From Byssothecium circinans (taxonomy: Eukaryota > Ascomycota > Dothideomycetes > Pleosporales > Massarinaceae), in NCBI GenBank assembly GCA_010015675.1, contig ML976979.1, positions 1,225,511 through 1,255,063 of the forward strand: a stretch of 29,553 nucleotides of DNA, in the 5' to 3' direction. Below, piece by piece: positions 1 to 11,480 of the stretch; position 1 is the first letter of the stretch, and each line of letters begins with the position of its first letter. The notes under the pieces were generated by a model. It saw only the letters and a program-made list of their open reading frames with translations. It did no database searches and had not been told where the DNA came from. A program made the position numbers and the translations under genes.

Positions 1-375
1 AGAGCGCGCTCGCAAAAAGGAGGCTCGTGACGCAGCAAAAGCTCTACAGCTATCCAAAAAGGGCAAGAGAAAGGCCTTGCAGCCATCTGCAAAGAGCAAC
101 AAGCGCCAGAAACATGTGGTTAACGCTGTAGCTACTGAGGAGGCCTCAGGGGCTGCGTCAGCAGCTCCACCCACGACCACGCGGCGCGGCCGCAACGTTA
201 AGCTTCCAAGTAAATATCAGTAGCGCAAGTTGATCGCAAGTATCAATATAGTACTCCATAAAAAACTCTCGTGATAATAGCTACTATATGTGGCTCTATA
301 GCTTTATTCTTGGGTGAGTTGTTTTGGTATTGCGCGATCGTTGCGCGAACATGATCGTTGCGTGCACGGACACGT
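1..375 (+). mobile_element. Right end of a pogo/Fot1-like DNA transposon (cut by window edge)
   Basis: This segment carries the C-terminal tail of a transposase and a 3' non-coding stretch. The stretch around 250-312 (CTC-CAT-A-rich run, then GATAATAGCTA and GGCTCTA) resembles the one at about 27690-27740 in the complete pogo-like element further right, so the two belong to related families. The right end appears to be the GATCGTTGCG-type repeat region at 340-375, just before a TA dinucleotide at 376-377, the target site these elements use. Only one end is visible, so the boundary is inferred. Confidence 0.6.
2..223 (+). CDS. C-terminal tail of pogo/Fot1-like transposase (5' partial)
   Basis: An open frame runs from the window edge to a TAG at 221-223. 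The 73 residues are a highly basic, Lys/Arg/Ala-rich tail with KKGKRKAL and TTRRGRNVKLP motifs, typical of the end of Fot1-family transposases after the catalytic domain. The complete element at 25.7-27.8 kb has a comparable tail (QKG, then a Lys-Ala-Pro-rich run), but the sequences are clearly diverged. No stop interrupts the visible part, so I cannot tell whether the full gene is intact. The assignment rests on composition and on similarity to that neighbouring element, not on catalytic residues, which lie outside the window. Confidence 0.65.
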   Translation, partial: ERARKKEARDAAKALQLSKKGKRKALQPSAKSNKRQKHVVNAVATEEASGAASAAPPTTTRRGRNVKLPSKYQ

Positions 376-545
376 TAACGCCTAGCAGAGACTTTGCCAC
401 AAGGGTCCGGCCTCAGCCAACGCCTTCATCATCACGAGCTAACCAAACGCCGTCCTATGCCCTTTCGTTAAGTGCTACTAAGAATCTCTGTGTCCCGTCA
501 TAACTACGAAAGACATTCGTATTGGATTACCCGTTATCTAGCAAG

Positions 546-2640
546 ATGCCCTTGTTAGAAGATATTCCTGTTCTCCCAATATGCGGGGCTTGCAATCGGC
601 TCTTCACCGGCTTCGATGAGTCTACAGGCCGTCTTATTTGGAACGAAATTTGGCAGACCAGAAAATATCAATATCGAAGGATCCGGTCAGAATTCGAGCA
701 CACTGCGAGCCAAGGCTGTACTTTCTGCAGCAAGCTCGTCTTTCACGACGGACGTTATTGGAGGGGTGATTTCAGTAATAACCAGCCCACTGAAGAAGTT
801 CGTTTTACAGAACCCCGACCTCATTGGTATCCCTCCCTGGAGGAAGAAATCGTCCTAGAAGTCGAGCTTGACGCAAACAACGGTTCCTTAGGTTTCTGGC
901 CCCGCCAAGGAGTGCAACTGGTGGGCGAGCCAGCTTCGAGTCGAATCTCATCCCTACACTGGAAACTTTACGCACCTGTTGGTAAGGGAAATGATAGAAG
1001 TAGGAGCTAGACGTCGTTCTAACCACCTTATAGATAGTTTGGTAACAGCAGCAATCCCGCAACAGGCAGTGCTCACAGACTTCTCTTCAGCTTCAAGCTT
1101 CGATCACGTTCGGCAACATATGGACAAATGTTTGACAAATCACGAAAGATGCCGCAGTCTTATGCCAACCGAACTGCCGACACGGCTAATTGAATTGTCC
1201 CCCTTAGGTGAACCTGAAGCCGCACGCCTTCGGCACAGTCGAGGGGGGACTGGCAGCTATTGTGCTCTGAGCTACTGTTGGGGCGGCTTTCAGCCTTTTG
1301 CTACCACTATCGAGCGATATAACTCATATCTGCAGCGCGTACCGTTCTCAAAAATGCCAAAAACAATCCGTGACGCATTTCAAGTTGCTCGACATATGGG
1401 CATGAGATACATTTGGATTGACTCCTTGTGCATAGTGCAGGATGACCATGACGATGTCCAAAGAGAGATCGCAAAAATGCTGAGCATTTACATGGGGTCT
1501 CAGTTCACAATCTCAGCCGCTAGTGCTATGAACTGCAATCAAGGCTTTCTCGACAAGTACTATGATGCCACCGATGGGCTGTTCAGGCTTCGCATACGCA
1601 TCGATCCAGGAACTCTGGGCTGGGCATTGATCTCAACGGCTTCGCAGCATTGGCCTACGATCGGAGGTCACCCCCAACCAATCAACGAGCGGGCATGGAC
1701 CTTTCAGGAGTCCTTACTTACTCGCCGCCTCTTTATATTCACGAAGACGACTATGCTTTGGAGATGCATCGAAGGTTATTCCTCTGATCCTGAAGTTGGA
1801 ATTAACTGGGAAGATTGGGCGTCCCACTGCGGCTATAATTCTCCGATCGCGGATCAGATTCAGGACCCACATGTCTTCGACTATCCTCCACAGCACAACG
1901 TTCCTTTTGACTCAGCGAGAGCCCCGATATGGCGGACTTGGCATGCTGCGGTTCAACTTTACTCTGGACGGAAGCTCACCAATGTTACTGATAAACTCCC
2001 TGCTATCTCAGCTGTTGCACGTATCTTTGCATCGCATTTAGGGGAGACTTACCTTGCTGGACTGTGGAAGCAATACCTAGTTTACGATCTTATGTGGATG
2101 GTTAGCCCTGACGCACGATCATCATCAATTGTGATACCAGGAAATCCATCTTGGTCCTGGGCGGCGGTTCAGGCAAGAGTTGACTTCTCGGTAAAAGGGA
2201 GAACGCACTATGCACTAGCGGACATTTTGGATTGCCACACGATTCTTGCCAATGATAGGGCGCCTTTTGGTTCCATTACATCTCATAAGCTCATTATAAA
2301 AGGATATCTGAAAGAGGTATTTCTCAGTAATAGTGCACCGACTTTATCAGATGTTCGAGGCAAGCAGCTTTTCAATCTATGGTTCGAAAGGGATGGATAT
2401 CCGAGCGATGGAGAATCTTCACCTGGCAATGATTCCTCTACTCGTGCTTGGTGTCTAGCTCTAGGTGGTACACGCCATGAAGATCAGAACGTCAGTGTAT
2501 GTGATGCAATGGTGATTATCAAGAGCTCGTTTTCCTCTGGATGTTATCAACGTATTGGGTATGTAAGAGGACGCTTTCCTGATGCAGACCCGCTATTCAG
2601 GTGGGAGGAATGTGATAGGGTAGCAGTGGCTATTGTTTGA
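546..2640 (+). CDS. HET-domain (heterokaryon incompatibility) protein
   Basis: Two exons, 546-981 and about 1034-2640, give roughly 680 residues. The intron starts GTAAGG at 982 and has a TCTAACC branch site near 1017; the acceptor may be TAG at 1033 or CAG at 1048, and both keep the frame. The N-terminus has a CGAC...GCTFC cysteine pattern common ahead of HET domains. The HET domain follows in exon 2 with its three signatures: YCALSYCWGG, YIWIDSLCIVQDD and, after a variable segment, INERAWTFQE. The C-terminal half is typical of the long HET family and ends in an RIGYVRGRF...W region. HET proteins trigger cell death on non-self recognition during hyphal fusion; the partner or trigger here is unknown. 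The ATG at 546 is the first in frame. No NACHT or repeat domain is attached. The reading frame is intact apart from the intron. Confidence 0.87.
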
Positions 2641-3135
2641 GGGTACTAGGTATTTAAACAACGTTAATCTGGACATGTTATACGTCTCCCTATCTCCCTT
2701 GCTAATACAAGCCCCTACGCTTTATATAATGACGACACTAAAACACCCTAGTTTTATGCCGATATATTATTCGAAGGCAGGAAGCCCTACATTAAGCGTT
2801 TCTATCACGGTACAGTGAGGATTTGTACTATGAGGTTGAGTACTGTCGGACTTGATTGCCTTCTACTCTTTAAAATTAGACGATAGAGAGATTTGTGTGA
2901 GGCTCAGTAGGTTCAAAAGCATTTGAAGATGCTCGGCACAAACCGTGCGCCAGGTGAGCCAGTGCGTCAAGCGAGAAAACGGGGCAATACATAGAATAGA
3001 CATGGAAAAATGGAAAGTGACGCTGCTTCAGCACGCCAAACCTCCCAAGCAACCCTTCTATCCAATTTTTTTTTTGGATATACACAGAGTACAGAGTACA
3101 GAGTCAGTCAATGACTCTAGCATACTAAAAGTATC
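2641..3135. other. Intergenic region between convergent genes
   Basis: This 495-bp stretch separates the 3' ends of the HET gene and the minus-strand proline-rich gene. It contains a T12-13 run at 3067-3079, three tandem copies of a CAGAGT(A) unit at about 3085-3105, and a short inverted repeat listed separately. I see no convincing ORF in it. Confidence 0.6.
3100..3118. repeat. Perfect 7-bp inverted repeat AGAGTCA-N5-TGACTCT
   Basis: AGAGTCA at 3100-3106 is mirrored by TGACTCT at 3112-3118, with a 5-bp spacer. It follows three tandem CAGAGT(A) units and lies just past the 3' end of the minus-strand gene. It could be part of a 3' processing region or a pair of bZIP half sites; nothing decides between these. 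Confidence 0.5.
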
Positions 3136-3936
3136 TTAAAAAGACTCATCCACCCTCTCCCCAAACAAAGCACTCAACCCCCCAGCCGCCTTCTCCTTCC
3201 TAACAACCCTGCGTCCAAACAGAAACACGTCCTCCTCCTCTTCCATCTCAATCTCCACAACCGCCCCCTCATCCCAATCCCCATCCCCATCCCCACTACT
3301 ATCCACCCAAGAACACGACCCAGAAAAAGAACAAAAAGGAGTCCCCTCATCACCATCCACCAGCGTCTCCATCTCCCCCATCTCAACCTCTGGAGCTCGT
3401 CTATCCCGCCTGTACCATCTAACCGGCCCTGGCGCCGGTTGCGGAGCCAGCGTCCTCTCCCAAGCCCGTAAAGCACGCATCTCGGCCTCCACCATAGCCC
3501 GAGCCAATTCGCGCATCCGCTCACACCCTTCCAACAACCCGAGCGTGTACTGCGCGGTTAGAACGTGCACGCCTTGGACGTGCGGGTGGAAGTGCATGGG
3601 GTGGTTGGCTTGGAGGCGTGGTTGGGAGGGCCAGGGGCCGGGTGCGGTGGTGCGGATTTGGGATGCGGGTGCGGGGGTGGGGAGGAGGGAGCGGAGGTAG
3701 GTGTCTGCGGGGGAGGTGGAGGGGGAGGGGGAGGGGAGGAGTGTGAAGTGGTTGCGGTCCTGCCGCTGAGGAGATTGTTTGGGAGGGGTTTGGCGAGATG
3801 GTGGAGGAGGTGGAGATACTGATGTTGATGCCGGTGTTGGAGGTGGTGGAGGTGTTGCTCCCCAGTGTTCTTCCCAGCGTGGTGTACGGCGAGTTAGCAT
3901 GCGCCAAATCTTAGCGATGGCCTGCGTAACGAACAT
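3136..3936 (-). CDS. Proline-rich low-complexity protein, unknown function
   Basis: A single open frame of 266 codons runs from an ATG at 3934-3936. I do not recognise it. The N-terminus (about residues 1-25) is a basic amphipathic segment. Residues 25-110 are Pro/Ser/Thr-rich with several poly-proline runs. A helical middle part (about 115-165, around GLLEGCERMRELARAM) looks like ordinary protein. The C-terminus is acidic (poly-Glu/Asp and a DGDGDWDEG stretch) and ends in ALFGERVDESF. There is no signal peptide or membrane segment. The coding strand is C-rich in the first half and G-rich in the second, which opens long frames on both strands here. I prefer this frame because it has an ordered core and a plain ATG start. 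It may be a nuclear or scaffold protein, but that is a guess. Confidence 0.55.
   Translation of the reverse strand: MFVTQAIAKIWRMLTRRTPRWEEHWGATPPPPPTPASTSVSPPPPPSRQTPPKQSPQRQDRNHFTLLPSPSPSTSPADTYLRSLLPTPAPASQIRTTAPGPWPSQPRLQANHPMHFHPHVQGVHVLTAQYTLGLLEGCERMRELARAMVEAEMRALRAWERTLAPQPAPGPVRWYRRDRRAPEVEMGEMETLVDGDEGTPFCSFSGSCSWVDSSGDGDGDWDEGAVVEIEMEEEEDVFLFGRRVVRKEKAAGGLSALFGERVDESF
3661..3740 (+). repeat. G-run tract with quadruplex-forming potential
   Basis: The plus strand has many runs of three to five G separated by one to four bases, for example GCGGGGGTGGGG and GGAGGGGGAGGGGGAGGGG. This meets the usual G-quadruplex pattern. It lies on the template strand of the 3136-3936 gene and corresponds to the proline-rich codons (CCN) of that protein. 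Confidence 0.7.
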
Positions 3937-4365
3937 TGTTGGTTAAGATATGGTATGGTATATGATAATTAGTAAGACAGGTGTGTTACTGTGGAGGATA
4001 TATATGGGGCAGTGGATATGTATGTACAATGGAGACGACATTGTACAAGTACGCTGTGGAAACTGCATTGTGTAGGAAATAAATGTTATGCCATGTATCA
4101 CACGAAGCGTGCTGGAAGCGGCGGCATTGGTATACACAATGGAAAGTGGTGTAAAGATTGCGAGGAGTGTTTGAGCAACAACGAGGTGGATGAGAGTAGA
4201 ACGGTAGACTATGCTTGCAATTCGAAAAAACACGCTATACAACCGGTAACATATCCCCATCAACTCATTGATGCCATGCCATGCAATACTTCATTATACC
4301 ACCATGTCCTTTGCTTGTCTCGATATCCAGAACGCCTGATCGGACACATCCACCCGTGACATTAT
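3937..4365. other. Intergenic region, MCM5 3' side
   Basis: This 429-bp stretch lies between the 3' end of MCM5 and the start of the proline-rich gene, both on the minus strand. Short frames occur on both strands, but none has a recognisable motif. It probably contains the promoter of the proline-rich gene and the MCM5 3' UTR. Confidence 0.5.
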
Positions 4366-6584
4366 TCAAGCACTACTCCTAAACACTACACTCCCACCGT
4401 GCCTCCATCTGATCGTCTCTCTAGCGGCCATGACATGCAACGCCCGCCCCAGCGCCTGCTCAGAATAGCCCTTCCCATCCACCATCTCTCTCTTGAGCGT
4501 CGAGAGGTTGACTTGCCAGCCAATCGGCATCCGACGTCTCAGCTCCTCTTCAAGCTTATTGACTTCATCCATAAGCTCCTTTGATGCCTGGCCCTCGCCA
4601 TGGTTTACGGCGTCCATGGTCGAAGCGAGGAATAGTCGAATGGCCTCATCAACATGCGATTCGTCGGCAATGGGCGAGAGCGAGAGCTTAGCGAGAGACT
4701 CAGTGATACGGATGATGGCTTCTAGTTGACGGACAGTAATGGGAATTGAAGAGCGTTGATTTGCGTTCATCTCCGAGGCGTGGACTTGCCGGCGGATACT
4801 GACGAAGTGCGAGCTTAGCTTCTCGGCTGCTTCGGGCGAGAGACGTGGCGCGCATTTTTGTCGGCAGTAGGTGATATAACGCTTCATCTTTTCAATCGGG
4901 ATCTCAGCTTGCACCGTCTCTTCAACGCCGCGGCCACCCATTGCGATGCCCATGACGTGTTTGGCTAGATTTTCATCTCGATTACGGTCATGCTCGTCTC
5001 GCACAATGAATATCATATCGAAACGGGAGAGGATGGTGGTTTGGAAATCAATGTTCTCGCCGGGCGTCTTCATGTCGTCGTAGCGTCCGAAGATGGGGTT
5101 GGCGGCCGCGAGGACCGATGTTCGCGAGTTGAGGATGGTGGTTATGCCTGCCTTTGCGATGGAAATGGTTTGCTGCTCCATGGCTTCGTGAATTGCTACA
5201 CGATCCTCATCGCGCATTTTATCAAACTCATCGATACAAACCACACCACCGTCAGCAAGAACCATGGCGCCGCCTTCAAGATAGAATTCCCGGGTGTTGT
5301 GATCGCGCTGTACCGAAGCTGTGAGACCAGCCGCTGACGAACCTTTTCCGGAGGTGTATACCGAAATGGGCGCGACCTTCTCGACGAACTTCAACAACTG
5401 GGATTTGGCTGTACCCGGGTCACCAAGGAGCAGCACATTGATATCTCCACGGAGCTTCATCCCGTCCGGTAAGATCTTTTTTGACCCGCCCATCAATAAG
5501 CAAGCTATCGCCTTCTTGATGTCCTTGTTTCCGTATATAGAAGGTGCAATGCATTCAGCGAACACCTGATAGATGTCTGGTCGTCGGCTCATCTCAAGGA
5601 ACTCTTGCTCCTCCTCTTCGGTAAATGCCGCATTTCCCTTGCTCGTGTGATCGACATCTGCATGCACACCGACAGCGCGAATGTAGGGATTTCGTATCGC
5701 AACGGCGCCGCCCTGTGACTTGTTGCCCTTGGCCTGGTAGATGGAAAAAACACCCATTACTGTGCATCGCGTACCTGGGACAACGCGGTTGGCAAGATAT
5801 CGATCTGCTGAAATCATAATGTGACGCGGCAGTTCACCAACGGGCACCTGATCGGGCGCCTCCTGCATTTTCAGTACCTGTTGGTCGATGAATTGACAAC
5901 GCTCATGCATGACATAGTATGGATCCAGCGGGCACTTTTCCGCATTGTCGCCCTCTGTTCTCTGCCCACTGCATGTTCGGGGAAGCGACACGCCAGCGAA
6001 GCCGCCGGAGACGGGTATTACTTCCTCGTGTTGGCAATTCCTGCATCGTATTGCGAGGGCAGTGGATTTGGAGGAGAGGGTGGAAGCGCCGATGATGATG
6101 CCGGGTATACGCACGAGATGCGAAACATTAGCGGCTGTCAAATCGCGAATGGAAAGCTCAGAGGCACCTGAGTGGAGGAGTAGCTGGTGCTCTGGGAGCT
6201 TGATGCGCGGCTGCGAGGGGTAGACGATGCGCTGCGTGCATATTTTGAGGGCGGCTTCGAACTGGGACAGTTAGTGAGGGGCTCTTTCTGCACGTCGATA
6301 TGGCGTACCAGAGGGATAATTTCGCCTGGATCCTGTGAAAGCTTGTGTGCCAGCTCTTCATCGTACGAGATGAGATGGGCAATGTCGATATCGCAGTAGT
6401 ATTGCTTCACCAGCACGTTCTCCCTGATTTGGTCTCGGTAGATGAAGATGTTGTCGAGGTGAAAGTCCATGACAAATTCCACCAGAGCTCGCTGGATGCG
6501 CGCAGGAGATTCGGCATCTTGATGATCGTCGCCAATGGTGCTGTCGTGTACGGTGACGGTGTAGATATTCTGCCTGTCCGCCAT
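4366..6584 (-). CDS. MCM5: DNA replication licensing factor Mcm5
   Basis: Two exons on the minus strand, 6584-6309 and 6261-4366, encode 723 residues, a normal MCM5 length. The 47-nt intron begins GTACGC and ends CTAACTGTCCCAG; splicing joins EIIPL to FEAALK, as in other Mcm5 proteins. The N-terminal MCM domain is followed by a zinc-binding region (CRNC at about 165-168 and two later cysteines). The AAA+ core has Walker A GDPGTAKS (about 372-379), Walker [10 protein letters not shown] (about 433-441) and the arginine-finger SRFD motif (about 504-507). Mcm5 is one subunit of the Mcm2-7 helicase, loaded at origins in G1 and forming the Mcm2/5 gate. The start is the first in-frame ATG. The gene is intact and is transcribed away from VPS54, with a cell-cycle element upstream. 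Confidence 0.98.
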
Positions 6585-7307
6585 TGTGTGTGAGGATGTG
6601 GAGCGCGGGAGTGTGTGCTGGAATGCGCGGAAGAGTGGTGGTGAGGTGGGCGGTTATGCGAACAGAGGGGGAACGCGAGATTTGACATCTGGACGCGCCA
6701 ACGCCGCGGACGCGTCAAATGACGCTAGCATGAATCGGGGCTTAATTGCACACGTGATCAGTAGCTTTCAACATTCCAGTCAATGTCGAACGTTAGAACA
6801 TTCAGATATCTGCAGATATGACATGAGCGCAATAGAATGAATATAGTAGAATAAGGTAGAAAAGTCCTGGATTGAATACAACGTGGCAATATCTGCGCAG
6901 TGGGGAGTCGTCCAGTGGAGTTGGGGACAATGTTGATGTAGAATTCTTTTTCATTATCAAGAAAGTATTCAAGGCTGGGGTGTGTACTGAGACATGGACT
7001 GTGTTGTAGTGTGCTTATGTCTAGATGCTCCTATGGGGTTGTCCACTTGCATGTGGTGCATGGCCATAGTACGGAGGAGTCGGGAGGACACTACGGATAG
7101 TTCCGTGCGTCCTTGGCGCCATTCACGGAGGTGAGCACAACGACAGATTGCTGAGCTGAAGCTAACACCGGCACTGCAAGTGTTTGGCTGGACGGCTCCA
7201 CTTTGATATCGCGAGCATCGTCACGACCCTCTCCCAATGCCATAGCACCGCCTCGGCTTTGTCCTTATGCCTCGGCCACCTGCGCTCTCCCGACCTGCGC
7301 CGCGAAC
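6585..7307. promoter_or_regulatory. Shared divergent promoter region of MCM5 and VPS54
   Basis: These 723 bp separate the start codons of MCM5 (minus) and VPS54 (plus), so both promoters must lie here. The MCM5-proximal 140 bp are rich in CGCG motifs. The remainder is less structured and I see no gene in it. Confidence 0.8.
6691..6716. promoter_or_regulatory. MCB (ACGCGT) box with adjacent E2F-like site
   Basis: ACGCGT at 6710-6715 sits inside the palindrome GACGCGTC (6709-6716). GGACGCGCCAACG at 6691-6703 reads TTGGCGCG on the other strand, an E2F/MBF-like site. They lie about 110-130 bp upstream of the MCM5 start. In yeasts the MBF complex binds ACGCGT and drives G1/S transcription of replication genes including MCM genes, so cell-cycle control of MCM5 is expected. 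Direct binding here is inferred. Confidence 0.75.
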
Positions 7308-10300
7308 ATGTCGTCCCCCTCCCCCCGACGATCCACGGAGAGCTTCGACTTCAGCTCTCCGAACCTGCCGCAGGCCCAGTTTCCCTTCCCGCAGCAGCAT
7401 GACTGGACCACCCGCCCCAGTTCGACGGGCGGGCGCTATCAGCCACGTCGCGGGTCGACGGCAAGCTCCATACACTCCGTCGGCGGCGCACTCGATACAG
7501 CATTCAAGAGCAGCATGGGACAGGTGACGGAGCAGAACCGCAATGCCATTTCGACCCTCCTGCAACCACCCATTGTGCGGACGGGTATGCTTCCCCATAC
7601 TGCAGCCACCGCCATGCCGAGCCACCGCCCGCCGTCAACCAAAGACATCCCCCCCGTGACCCTCGCCAACATACCGCACATTGAGCCGTCAGCTTTCAAT
7701 CCGTACCTCGCACACGTCGGAAACCTGTACGAAGCATTCCAGCGCGCCAAGGCTGAGGCAGAGGAGGCATCATCCGTACTGAGGAGAGATTCCGCCAAGA
7801 AGGATCACTTTATGGAAACGCTGGAGCGTGGGATGAAGGCTAGCACACCGGTAGGGACACCAAAGCTGTCATCCTCTACCTTCCCCCCCTCTCCATCGAG
7901 CTCCCCGAAGCCGAAACGCCGCATCAGCGGATCGAAGCGCACACTGCCCATTGTCACGCCGCTGTCCACCATTCCGACCGTGTACTTTGATGAGGACTTT
8001 CACCTTGAAAACCCGCGGACCTTCGACGTTGTTAGCGAGCGATCTGAAGTCGTCCGCCCGGTACGGACGAAAAGCGGCCATGACACAAATACGGCAGATG
8101 GATCGTTTGAGCCACTCCAGCAGCCTGGGCGGAAAGCGCTGGCGACAAATGCAATATTGCAGGAGAAGCTGTCGTGGTACATGGACACGGTGGAGGTGCA
8201 TCTGATCTCATCAATATCTACAGCATCAACATCATTCTTTGCGGCGCTGGGATCTTTGCGTGAACTTCAGGCCGAGGCGTCAGACTCGGTCACAAGGATA
8301 AAGACAGTACGGGAAGATCTGACGCGCTTGGACGAACAAATGGCTGTAGGGGGTCTAAAGATCATCGAGATGAAGCGGCGGCGAGAGAACTTGAGGAGAT
8401 TGGCAGATGCCACGGACCAGTTGCAGGCTGTCATCATGGGCCTCTCCAACTGCGACGAGGTTGTTGATAAGGGTGATCTGGATACTGCAATGGTACGGTT
8501 AGATGCGATGGAGAAGCTGATTCTCGGCACACTGGACACCACGGACCCAGCGTCAACAGCGTGGCTGCAAACCCCTTGTCCGCCCTCTCTTATTGATCTC
8601 CGCTCTTTGAAGGCTCTGGACGGTGTGGCCGAAGGCATGCAGCAGCTCAAGCTCCGCATCGGCAGAGGCTTCGAAGCTCGCTTCCTCAACACCCTGCTCA
8701 CCGACTTACGCGATCACATCAAGAGCGTGCCGAGCCGAGATACATTGGAGAGATGGGTCGCATCGTCACAAAGAACGCGAGGAGACCAACATCTCCGGTT
8801 GAAATCAACTCTGCCAGCGTACATGACCACGAGCAACGAGTTTCGTTCGAGACTACGTGCGAGCCTGACAGGGCTCAGTAGCGCTAGCTTCACCAATCAG
8901 GCAAGTGCGACCTTCCGAGATGCCATCATGCGAGAAATGAAGACTATTATTCGGAAATACCTGCCGAGCTCTACCGACGACGACGCAGAATCTCTTGCAT
9001 CCGTGTCGACAAGAAGTGGGCGAGGGTACAATCAGCAGGATAAGAACTCGATTCTGGCCCGCAACTTGCGCGCCATGGACGCTGCTGATGCAGAGGAATT
9101 CTTTACCAGTATCTTTACCGACATTGGTGAAGTGCTACGGCGATTGAGTGTGCAGGTAAAGGTGCTGCTAGATGTGACCAGCGGCGTCGTCAGCTCTCCA
9201 CCTCTGTCTGGCGGCGGCTGGCGATCCCCCCCTAGGAGTCCGTACATTATGCCCAGCATCGATTCAATAGGTGCTGGCTCTCCCATACCACCGAATGGCT
9301 TGCAAGAAGAACTTATGCAAGCTCTCGACATGTCAAGTCTCCTCGGCCAGGCCGTCGATGCAGCGCAAACGCAGGTCACCAAGCTTTTGAAAGTCCGTTC
9401 CGAGTCAACAACGCAACTGCCTCTCGACCGCTTCCTACGATACTTCTCGTTATGTCGACTCTTTGCGGACGAATGCGAAGCCGTGTCCGGTCGTTCTGGT
9501 GCAGCGCTGAAGGGTGTGGTGAACACCCACATCACGGATTTTGTCTCCAAATTCGGCGACATGGAGAAGCAGGAGCTTACCAAATCCATGGACTCGGATC
9601 GCTGGGAACCAAAAGACTTTGACGAGCATGATACAGAAGTACTCGGCAGGATATTGAGGGGCATGACATCTGATCCGAACGAATGGGTCCAGACAGGCTC
9701 TGTGCTAGGCGAGGCGAAGGATGAAGCAGCCACTAATGGCACAAGCCAAACCAACGGGACGTCAACCGAGAAAGACAAGGGCAAAAACCCAGCACCTGCC
9801 ATTGTGGACGAGGAAAGATACATCATCTCCAACTCATCGACTGTTGTGCTTCGCGGCATCGAACGCTTTGAAATCCTTCTCAGCGTTATGCCTAGTATGA
9901 CGTCCGAAGTCTCAGCAGCCCTGTGCGAATACATCAAGCTGTTCAACTCGCGTCTATGCCAGCTCATCCTTGGTGCAGGTGCCAGGCATAGCGCTGGCCT
10001 CAAGAACATCAACACTAAGCATCTCGCTATAGCTTCCCAAACACTGTCCTTCATCATAGCCATTCTGCCCTACATCCGCGAATGCGCACGGCGACATGCG
10101 ACTGGGAACAGGATCGCACTAGGCGAGTTTGACAATGTCAAACGTCTACTACAAGATCAGCAAGTGTCTATTCACGATAAGCTGATTGATATCATGAGTA
10201 ACCGTGCGACGGTGTGCGTACGCAACCTCAGGAAAATCGAGTGGGACAATGAATTAGAAGTCAAAAAAGACGTCAGCCCTAACATGGAGATCCTCACCAA

Positions 10301-10698
10301 AGAGACTGCTACCCTACACAAGGTCATCAACAAGTACCTGCATGAGATCCAAGTCCGTATGATCATGGCGCCTATGTTTGAGAGCTATCGGGAACAGATT
10401 GGGAAAGTGTTCAAGGAAGCCAGTGTCAAGACGGCGCCTGGCAAGCAAAGGTATGCACACCCTCTGTACGTGATGGTCAAGTTCACTAGCTAAGCTTCAT
10501 AGAATGCTCCGCGATGCGAAACTTTTCGATACAACCCTTGGCCAGATCGACGGTGCTGGCAATACCGGAACATATCTCATTCAGCTCGTTGAAGCAAAGA
10601 GTGTGGCTTCGACCGGGCCTGTGGAGAAGAAGAGTGAAGAGAAGAAGCCCGAGGCTTACGAGACAAAGGAAGAGACAACAGCCGACGCAGCCACCTGA
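7308..10698 (+). CDS. VPS54: GARP complex subunit Vps54
   Basis: Two exons, 7308-10450 and 10503-10698, encode 1,112 residues. The 52-nt intron starts GTATGC, has a GCTAAGC branch site and ends CATAG. It splits an Arg codon (AG|A), so the frame passes from GKQ-R into MLRDAKLF. The start is the first in-frame ATG. The first 120 residues are Ser/Pro-rich and disordered. Conserved blocks follow: FNPYLAHVGNLYEAF (about 129), VYFDEDFHLENPRTF (about 225) and LQEKLSWYMDTVEVHL with a long coiled coil (about 280-400). The C-terminal Vps54 domain lies at about 850-1070. The tail is Lys/Glu-rich. Vps54 works with Vps51, Vps52 and Vps53 to tether endosome-derived vesicles at the trans-Golgi. The family call rests on the overall pattern and these blocks; COG subunits were considered and fit less well. 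Intact. Confidence 0.93.
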
Positions 10699-11480
10699 GC
10701 ACGTGGTTGATCCCCGACTACACACTGATGACTTGCGTGGCCAAGAAATGAAGTCACACACATGCCTCACCGGTCAGTATCACCGCATGCGCACCTTAGG
10801 CATATCACAACCGAGCGTCAAAGCTCATATGCGCTGGCCAGTCCGTGCACAGTCAAACTTTATAGATGAATCGTGCTATGACTAAGAGTACCGAGGGTGC
10901 GAGGTCCCCGTCCACATTCGCATTCACACCCTCAAACGACGTGTTCATCATTTCCACGCCCACAATCAACCCACTTCAATATTTCTATGTATATTCAATC
11001 ATGTACCGAGTACCAAAGTAGCGAAAAGCAAATCAGCAAGCCTGGCGTTTGGGGAGCTTAGACTTGGGCGGATAGCTGAAGGTTCTAAATCAGCAGGCAT
11101 CATGTGCCTTTTGGGCCCTTGAGTAGAAATGGGATCTTTGATTGATGACTTGTTCGTCGAAGAATGATAACGTTGTGTTGATAGTCAAAAGAGAGGAGGG
11201 TTTGATGCTAGTTGAAGCAAAGCACATGGGAAATGAGAATGCAGGGCCTCTCACCACCGGAACCGGCGCTAGCGCATAAAGATCAACAAGAAAACATCCT
11301 CCATACGCGCGCGTGTGAATGTGCCAAAGCTAGAGAAATAAACCGCCCGTTATATTACTCGTAACCCATACACCGCTATCACTATCACCTTCGCTATCTT
11401 GAATCACCTCTACCCATATCCCTAACCCCCCGAAGACGCGGCTTCGTTAATGCTTCCCTTAAACACAGATTAGCGCGTAC
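10699..11480. other. Intergenic region downstream of VPS54
   Basis: This 782-bp stretch holds only short frames without recognisable motifs. It probably includes the VPS54 3' UTR. I see no RNA gene, repeat array or transposon end in it. Confidence 0.5.

Noticed and set aside
3174..3907. Other long frames on both strands within the proline-rich gene
   Set aside because: They are made of Arg/Gly/Trp or Ser/Thr/Pro low complexity created by the skewed base composition, without an ordered segment.
9032..10063. 343-codon minus-strand frame inside VPS54
   Set aside because: It lies wholly antisense to conserved Vps54 coding sequence and its Ser/Arg-rich composition is typical of a shadow frame.
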